Shown here in pieces: positions 6,165-10,988 of a stretch of 10,988 bases of DNA (its first letter is position 1; each line of letters starts with the position of its first letter). The translations under genes and the position numbers were made by a program. Source of the stretch: an uncultured Verrucomicrobia subdivision 3 bacterium (GTDB lineage: Bacteria > Verrucomicrobiota > Verrucomicrobiia > Limisphaerales > UBA11358). The stretch covers positions 1-10,988 of the forward strand of contig CAIOUK010000079.1 in the NCBI GenBank assembly GCA_903861445.1. Direction: 5' to 3'. Under the pieces are notes generated by a model, which saw nothing but the letters and a program-made list of their open reading frames with translations, searched no databases and was not told where the DNA came from.

Positions 6165-6995
6165 TCATACAGCGCGATAGGTCTGGCCCACTGGCGTCAA
6201 CGAACCGTCCTCGTTGAACAAGGCACACGGACCGAGCGCGGGATCAGACGGTTTGGCTGGGAACCAGGCGTAACGCTCGACGAACTCGCACTGATCCAGG
6301 CGCGGCAAGGCTTGCTCCATGAACTTTATAATTTGCTCCGGTTGATAACGGTTGTCGGCGCGGGTTTTGGCCTCCCAATCGCCCACCGCGAGTTCCGTAA
6401 TCCAGAGGGGGCGTTGAAAGGCTTTATGCACGGCCGTCAATTTGTTCATCAATTCATCCACACTCAATCCGCCATAGGTATGAACCGTGATAAAGTCCAC
6501 GCGCAAACTCTTTTCAGCCACGCCTTTCATAAATGCCTGCATCCATTCCTTGTCTGCCTGAGCACAGCCCGGACTGCCCAGCCGCAGTTCGAACTTCATC
6601 AGTTCGGGCCAAAGTTCCAAGGCTTGTTCGACCGTCATATCGGATTGCTCTTTGCGGTCTGGCTCATTGAAACCAAGTAACTCTTGAGATCCCTGTTGTT
6701 TCAGTATGTCACTAATTTTGGGATGCAACTCTACGCCGGTTCTACCCCAGATCATGGGCACAAACGTGACTCCGGCGGGAATGGACGCCGGTGCCGTGGG
6801 TCCCCACGAGTAAAACCAGCGGACACCGCTCCGCTCGAGTTTTTCGCGCCACTGACTGCCCGGCTTGGTGGTGATGCCGAGACCGCGCTTGGCCTTGGCC
6901 GGCGTGGACGGCGTCAAAACATCCGCACCATGAGCGCCAACCACGAGGCTCGCCGACGCCCCGAGGCCGAGTTGAATGAAATTCCTACGATTCAT
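6165..6995 (-). CDS. Exported GH128-type glycoside hydrolase (Glyco_hydro_cc), soluble-type signal
   Basis: A 276-residue paralogue of the gene just downstream. The two align without gaps from MNRRNFIQLG to the C-terminal YRAV and share about 64% of residues by hand count. The catalytic Glu residues are kept at 111 (GFNEPD) and 201 (WITELAVGDW), as are KRGLGITTKP, VHTYGG and ERYAWF. The substrate is probably a beta-glucan, by family. The twin-arginine signal is present, but the lipobox cysteine of the paralogue is absent here. VVGAHGA instead looks like a signal peptidase I site, suggesting a soluble or secreted product. The segment most different from the paralogue is residues 84-100, after VPMIW, which may shape substrate binding. 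The gene starts 84 bases after the beta-repeat protein gene on the same strand. No good Shine-Dalgarno sequence is seen. Confidence 0.88.
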   Translation of the reverse strand: MNRRNFIQLGLGASASLVVGAHGADVLTPSTPAKAKRGLGITTKPGSQWREKLERSGVRWFYSWGPTAPASIPAGVTFVPMIWGRTGVELHPKISDILKQQGSQELLGFNEPDRKEQSDMTVEQALELWPELMKFELRLGSPGCAQADKEWMQAFMKGVAEKSLRVDFITVHTYGGLSVDELMNKLTAVHKAFQRPLWITELAVGDWEAKTRADNRYQPEQIIKFMEQALPRLDQCEFVERYAWFPAKPSDPALGPCALFNEDGSLTPVGQTYRAV

Positions 6996-7079
6996 AAAGC
7001 AAACATCGCCACCATTGCCGACCCCACTTTGGAGTTGAGCGCGACTGATGCGCCCGCCCCAATGCGAGCGGTTGTTTGT

Positions 7080-10000
7080 TCACGGTTGACTGGTGTTACT
7101 CAACCGATAAAACACCTGCGGCTTGGCCGGATTGACCGTGATGATCAAACTGGTCCCGCTTTGGGAGCCCGGCACATCGTGCCAACTGCTCGAACTGGTC
7201 AGTCCGACCGAGTTGGACTGGGCATACCAGCCAGTGTTGGCCCAAGTCAACGTCAGGTTGCCACCGCTGAATTGATTGGTTATGGTGGGCGAACTGCCGG
7301 TGCCCCCCGTCACATGGAGGGTAACGGTGCCGCCGCCGGTGACAATGGTGCCCACGCCGCCGGTGACCAGACCCGCGCCGCTGATAACGGGCGTGCTGCT
7401 AAACAAACCGCTGCTGCCGCTGTTGTTGTAAGTCATCAACGTGTAGTCGCCATTTCCCAAGGCGGACGGTGTGGAAACGTTCATGATGTTGCCATTGGCA
7501 ATCAACGCACCGGTCACCGTCAAGGGTGTGCCTTGGTTGTTGGTCACCGCCGCGCCGGAAACCAAGGTTAGGCTGTTGGAAATCGCGCCGCTGCCGCCCA
7601 ATGTCGCTCCGGACTGAACCGTCGTAGCGCTGGCAATGGAACCATTGACCAGCAGCGCGCCGTTGCTGACGTTGGCGCTGAAAGACACCGCACCGCTGTC
7701 CGCCGCGTTCATATCCAGCGTCGCGTTTTGCAGAGCATACACGTTCAGGAAAGAAATCGGGCCGTTCGTGGCGCGGAACGTGCCGGCAAAGGTGTTGCTG
7801 CCCGTAATCCAGAGCGTTCCATTGGGAGCGATGTTCATAATGGTTCCGTTGGCACCAGTGATCCCGGAAATTTGGCTCCCAGCACTGCTGTTGTTGTTAT
7901 AGGAACTGAGCGTATAGCCGCCACTTCCCATGTCCAACCCGCCATTAACATAAATTCCATAGGTGCCGCCGTCGGCGGTCATGGTGGAGTTCGCTGTCAC
8001 GGCGACCGGTCCATTGATCGACAAAACATGGCCGCCGCCGCCGCCCATTTCCAGCGTGCCGCCGTTCAAGGTCACCGGATTGGTGAAGGCCATGGCGGCC
8101 GCTGCAGTCGGGTAGAAAGTGCCGCTGCTGCTGACGGTCAATGTCCCGGTGCCGATGGCATTGGTATTGCCGGGGTGAAGAATTCCGCCATTGATGGTGG
8201 TGCCACCGCTGTAAGTGTTGGTGGAGCCGTAGAGATTCCAAGTGCCGGTGCCGGATTTGGCCAGAGCGCCACTGCCGGAAAGAACCTTGTCGTATTGCCC
8301 GTTGCCCGAACCGGCCAGGGTCAATGTTTGGCCGCTGGGAATGTTTTGGCCAATAAATACGCCACTGCTGTTAGTGTCGTATGCTGCGTTTTGTTCGAGA
8401 TACCAAGTGCTGCTGCCTTCGGCGTCGAGCGTGGCCACGCCGACACCGATAGTGAATAACCGGGCGTTGTTGGCGGATCCAGAGCCTTCACCCACACCGG
8501 TGTAGGTGATGGTGCCGCCGTTGATGGCCAAGTTGCCAGCAGATATGTAATCCGACCCTATGCTGCCGAGCGGTGCATAGGCCCAGGCATACACTGAGAG
8601 CGTGGCACCACTGTTGACCGTTACCCCATAGTTGCCCCCCGCCGTGTTGTAGAGTAATCCGGAGGAACTAATGGCCAGCGTGCCGCCGTTAATGGTGGTG
8701 GCACCGGTGAAGGAGGAAGCGTTCGCGGCGTTTAGTGTTACCGTCCCGCTATTAGAGCCCTTGGCCAGGGCACCGCTGCCCGAAATAGCACTGTTGACGG
8801 TCAGGGTCTGGCCGCTGGAGGCATCCAGCGCGCCGCCAGGTGAAACTAGCGAGATGCCACGGTTGGTATAAATCGTGGCGGAGGATGTAGCCAGCAATCC
8901 GGCCCCGCCTCCGTTCAACGTCACCGCCGCAGCCGTCGGCGAAGCCGGATATGCGCCAAGCGGATAGGGATTGCCGGTCGTGTTGCCATCGGTCGCAAAG
9001 CTGACGGTGCCGCCCTTGACCGTCAACGACGTGTTCGCATCGTTCCCGCCGAGAACCAGCGTGCCGGGGCCGTTATTGGTAAGAGCAAAGGCACCAGAAA
9101 TGCCGCCGTTGACACTCAACGTCTGGTTCGCAGCGACATTCCAAGCTTGGCCCGCGCCCAAAGTCACGGGTGCCGTGATTGTCAGGTTCTGGTTGGCGCC
9201 AGACAGGTCAATTGCGCTGTTCCCATCAAGGGTCAGGGTGTTGCCCCCGCCGATGGAAACCGGGCCGGAAGGGGTGGTAACGATCAGGTTGGTGGTGGAG
9301 TAACCCGAATTTAACACAGTGCTCAAATTGGCGGTGGACGCGCTGTTAAAAATGATTTGCGAATCCGCAGTGGGAACGCCGCCGAGCGTCCAGTTGCCAG
9401 GTGTGCCCCAGGAGGTGCCGCCGCCGCCCGTCCAAGTGAAGGGCGAGGTGTTGATTTGCAAAGTGATGGTGAGTTGCGGCCGGCTAGCCAACGTGGCGGT
9501 GGGGCTGAAGTTGACATTTAAGCGGTCATCGCCGTTGCTAAAAAATGTGCCTCTCGCCGTGAGATAGAGTTTCTTATCCGCCCGGGCAAGGGCGTTTTGG
9601 ACGGCACCGATAAAGGCAGGGCTCGTGGTCCATGTCAAGGCACTGCCTGACGCAATTCCGGTGTTAGGACTCGTGCCCCCCAAGCTGGCGGTCAGCGCCG
9701 AACCGCCACCCGTGTAGCCGTATTGTTGCGTATTCGCAGGGGCGGTGAGATTTTGATAGGGGTTGGACCAAGACGTGGTGCCGTCGAGGTTAGACCAAGT
9801 GGCGCTGGAGGTGAACGGATCCGTTCCGTAGAGCCCCAGGGTCATGGCGCTTCCGGTAACACCACCGGCGGAGATAAGTTGAAAGGAAGCCGATTGAATG
9901 GTCACGGCGTTGGAGGACAAGTTGTTGGCGGCAATAAAACTGTTCAGTTCAGTCAGATCGTAGGAGAATAGGCCGACATACTGCCGCCCGTTGCCGCTCG

Positions 10001-10262
10001 CAAACGCATTGCCCAGAGTGGAGGTCACGGTGGCTGTTAACACAGCGGTCGCGCTGTTGTCATTGAGTTGCCCGTCCACCACGCCGCTGTAGCCGCTGCC
10101 GCTGCCGTAGGCCACACCATTCGTCTGGAGGTTGCCTTGTTGAATGGTAAAGGTAATGGTCGCCACCCCGGCGCTCGCGGCGGGCACGAAGGCGGCGGGG
10201 AACACCGCAGCGAGGATTGCCACGGTGAATAGATTGCGTAACGGGGTGAATGATTTTTTCAT
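7080..10262 (-). CDS. Large secreted autotransporter-associated beta-strand repeat protein
   Basis: A 1060-residue exported protein. It starts with a Sec signal peptide (MKKSF..., likely cleaved after ASA at 29-31). Residues about 33-270 form a beta-sandwich-like domain resembling the DNRLRE/CBM-like modules of verrucomicrobial surface proteins. Residues about 275-306 are the WTGGGG...GNWTLGGVPTADSQIIF module that commonly precedes beta-helix repeats. Autotransporter-associated beta-strand repeats follow, for example around 390-421, 493-531 and 661-695, with the pattern G-LxK-G-GT-x-L--N-Y-G-T-I-GGTL. The last 74 residues form a small beta domain ending in PQVFYRLS, a tail frequent in Verrucomicrobia. 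There is no outer-membrane barrel and no PEP-CTERM anchor. I see no cysteine in the whole protein and very few charged residues. A five-fold GCC run (8031-8045 on the opposite strand) encodes penta-glycine. It is probably an extracellular or cell-surface fibre or adhesin. It precedes the two GH128 genes on the same strand. Confidence 0.88.
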   Translation of the reverse strand: MKKSFTPLRNLFTVAILAAVFPAAFVPAASAGVATITFTIQQGNLQTNGVAYGSGSGYSGVVDGQLNDNSATAVLTATVTSTLGNAFASGNGRQYVGLFSYDLTELNSFIAANNLSSNAVTIQSASFQLISAGGVTGSAMTLGLYGTDPFTSSATWSNLDGTTSWSNPYQNLTAPANTQQYGYTGGGSALTASLGGTSPNTGIASGSALTWTTSPAFIGAVQNALARADKKLYLTARGTFFSNGDDRLNVNFSPTATLASRPQLTITLQINTSPFTWTGGGGTSWGTPGNWTLGGVPTADSQIIFNSASTANLSTVLNSGYSTTNLIVTTPSGPVSIGGGNTLTLDGNSAIDLSGANQNLTITAPVTLGAGQAWNVAANQTLSVNGGISGAFALTNNGPGTLVLGGNDANTSLTVKGGTVSFATDGNTTGNPYPLGAYPASPTAAAVTLNGGGAGLLATSSATIYTNRGISLVSPGGALDASSGQTLTVNSAISGSGALAKGSNSGTVTLNAANASSFTGATTINGGTLAISSSGLLYNTAGGNYGVTVNSGATLSVYAWAYAPLGSIGSDYISAGNLAINGGTITYTGVGEGSGSANNARLFTIGVGVATLDAEGSSTWYLEQNAAYDTNSSGVFIGQNIPSGQTLTLAGSGNGQYDKVLSGSGALAKSGTGTWNLYGSTNTYSGGTTINGGILHPGNTNAIGTGTLTVSSSGTFYPTAAAAMAFTNPVTLNGGTLEMGGGGGHVLSINGPVAVTANSTMTADGGTYGIYVNGGLDMGSGGYTLSSYNNNSSAGSQISGITGANGTIMNIAPNGTLWITGSNTFAGTFRATNGPISFLNVYALQNATLDMNAADSGAVSFSANVSNGALLVNGSIASATTVQSGATLGGSGAISNSLTLVSGAAVTNNQGTPLTVTGALIANGNIMNVSTPSALGNGDYTLMTYNNSGSSGLFSSTPVISGAGLVTGGVGTIVTGGGTVTLHVTGGTGSSPTITNQFSGGNLTLTWANTGWYAQSNSVGLTSSSSWHDVPGSQSGTSLIITVNPAKPQVFYRLSNTSQP

Positions 10263-10435
10263 GATTCGATGCGGTTCAGGTTTCAGGTTTCAGGTTTAGA
10301 TTATCGGTGGATTTGCTGGAAACATATGCAATTTAACTCATGCGCCGGAATTCATCTATCCCACTTTCGTGTGGGTGCCCTTCCTGTCGCCGGCGGTCGT
10401 TGCGAATGGTTCTTTGCAAGGTTCTCAAATTGTTC
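10263..10435. other. Intergenic leader region of the beta-repeat gene
   Basis: These 173 bases hold the heptamer repeat and a short hairpin (CCCAC at 10360-10364 and GTGGG at 10371-10375, loop of six) without a following U-tract. No clear sigma-70 promoter is recognised on the minus strand, although the AT-rich stretch around 10320-10340 could hold one. The gap is long enough that the beta-repeat gene may be transcribed on its own, separately from the prepilin-like gene. Confidence 0.35.
10275..10295 (+). repeat. Heptamer tandem repeat (TTCAGGT)x3 upstream of the beta-repeat gene
   Basis: Three perfect consecutive copies of TTCAGGT, with a further TT continuing the pattern. They end 13 bases upstream of the start codon of the beta-repeat gene, which lies on the other strand and so reads ACCTGAA repeats in its leader. 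This is the only simple tandem repeat noticed between genes. Copy number could vary by slippage. Confidence 0.8.
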
Positions 10436-10988
10436 TCATTGCGTATCCCAAAGCGCATTGGGGTCTCCCGCAGGATAGCCATAGCCTAAACTACTGTTCT
10501 TGACCGATTCGGCGTGGCCATCGAACCAAACGGTGTTCAAGCGCTTGTTGTGACGGGGCATCGAAAGTCGACCAACCGTAATCCAAGTATTGGGGCCAGG
10601 CCAGAAACTGGGCACGTCAAAAGCGACGGGATAGGTTGCATTGATAGCAGCCGGACTGGTGTCTTCCTGCCAATCGTCGGCATTGTTGGCCGTTGGCGCT
10701 GGCGAGCTGAGCGGTTTGCCGGAATCGGCAAACACCACCGATTCGGATGGATGGATCACGGATTTTTCATTGACGACCTGCTGCAAACTAGGCGGCGTCC
10801 CATACGGGATCCATTCCTTAGCGAACTCTGGCAGGTTCATGCCAATACCGAAGACGTTATTCGTCACCCCCGTCACTTTTACTTGTAGGGTGGGGCAAGC
10901 AAAGGCATTCGGCGACTTGAGGTAGCCGCCCAACCGCAACGCATCTTCCCAGTAAACAAAAGTATCGATCCTCACAATGCAAGCATTG
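10436..10988 (-). CDS. Prepilin-type protein with H-X9-DG motif, 3' part only
   Basis: C-terminal part (about 183 residues) of a type II-secretion/pilin-like protein of the large verrucomicrobial and planctomycete family that carries an N-terminal methylation signal and a C-terminal H-X9-DG motif. The frame stays open through the right edge of the window, so the gene starts outside; a GTG at 10975 is not a convincing start. The diagnostic motif is in RHNKRLNTVWFDGHAE, with His, nine residues, then Asp-Gly (10517-10552). SPNAFACPT, where a CP pair is usual, and VVFADSG also fit the family. The product is expected in the cell envelope as a pseudopilin-like subunit. Hundreds of paralogues per genome are known in such phyla, so the exact job is unclear. 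Its stop lies 173 bases before the beta-repeat gene on the same strand. Confidence 0.85.
   Translation of the reverse strand, partial: NACIVRIDTFVYWEDALRLGGYLKSPNAFACPTLQVKVTGVTNNVFGIGMNLPEFAKEWIPYGTPPSLQQVVNEKSVIHPSESVVFADSGKPLSSPAPTANNADDWQEDTSPAAINATYPVAFDVPSFWPGPNTWITVGRLSMPRHNKRLNTVWFDGHAESVKNSSLGYGYPAGDPNALWDTQ

Noticed and set aside
8031..8045. GCC x5 microsatellite
   Set aside because: It lies in frame inside the beta-repeat gene and encodes a Gly-rich run, so protein composition explains it.
6684..8505. Long plus-strand open frames (up to 295 and 243 codons) opposite the beta-repeat gene
   Set aside because: They are antisense shadows of a GC-rich, Gly/Thr/Ala-rich repeat gene. The translations are low-complexity without any recognisable domain, and the minus-strand protein has a clear signal peptide and repeats.
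10360..10375. Hairpin CCCAC-TTTCGT-GTGGG as terminator of the prepilin-like gene
   Set aside because: The stem is only five base pairs and no U-tract follows on the minus strand. It is recorded only as part of the intergenic description.

Overview
The window most likely comes from a verrucomicrobial genome (Limisphaerales/Pedosphaera-like). I infer this from three things: a prepilin-type protein with an H-X9-DG motif, a large autotransporter-associated beta-strand repeat protein ending in the 'VFYRL' tail common in that phylum, and a DUF5069 gene. Clear Shine-Dalgarno sequences are absent in front of most genes. No rRNA, tRNA, CRISPR array or insertion sequence was seen, and no gene-free stretch exceeds 300 bases.

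Left part (1-3312, + strand). A complete DNA polymerase IV gene (dinB) with a C-terminal clamp-binding peptide is followed by an Rrf2-family regulator. Next comes a compact three-gene run: a short-chain dehydrogenase/reductase, a DUF5069 protein and a classical thioredoxin. The regulator and the reductase are each preceded by a 19-bp inverted repeat of the same 8-3-8 architecture (1175-1193 and 1636-1654, 13 of 19 bases identical). This suggests that the Rrf2 protein represses its own gene and controls the reductase-DUF5069-thioredoxin unit, perhaps in response to thiol or electrophile stress.

Middle part (3377-5230, - strand). A hybrid sensor kinase (receiver-PAS-HisKA-HATPase-receiver) looks decayed. 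It has an in-frame amber codon where the end of the ATPase domain should continue into the C-terminal receiver. It also has a one-base frameshift in a homopolymer within the N-terminal receiver, and the start of that receiver is missing, replaced by a signal-peptide-like sequence.

Right part (5290-10988, - strand). In transcription order this holds the 3' end of an H-X9-DG prepilin-like protein, a 1060-residue cysteine-free secreted beta-repeat protein, and two tandem GH128-type glycoside hydrolases about 64% identical to each other. Both hydrolases start with a twin-arginine signal. One has a possible lipoprotein cysteine and the other a soluble-type cleavage site. Together these look like an exported, surface-associated polysaccharide-handling cluster; that role is inference.
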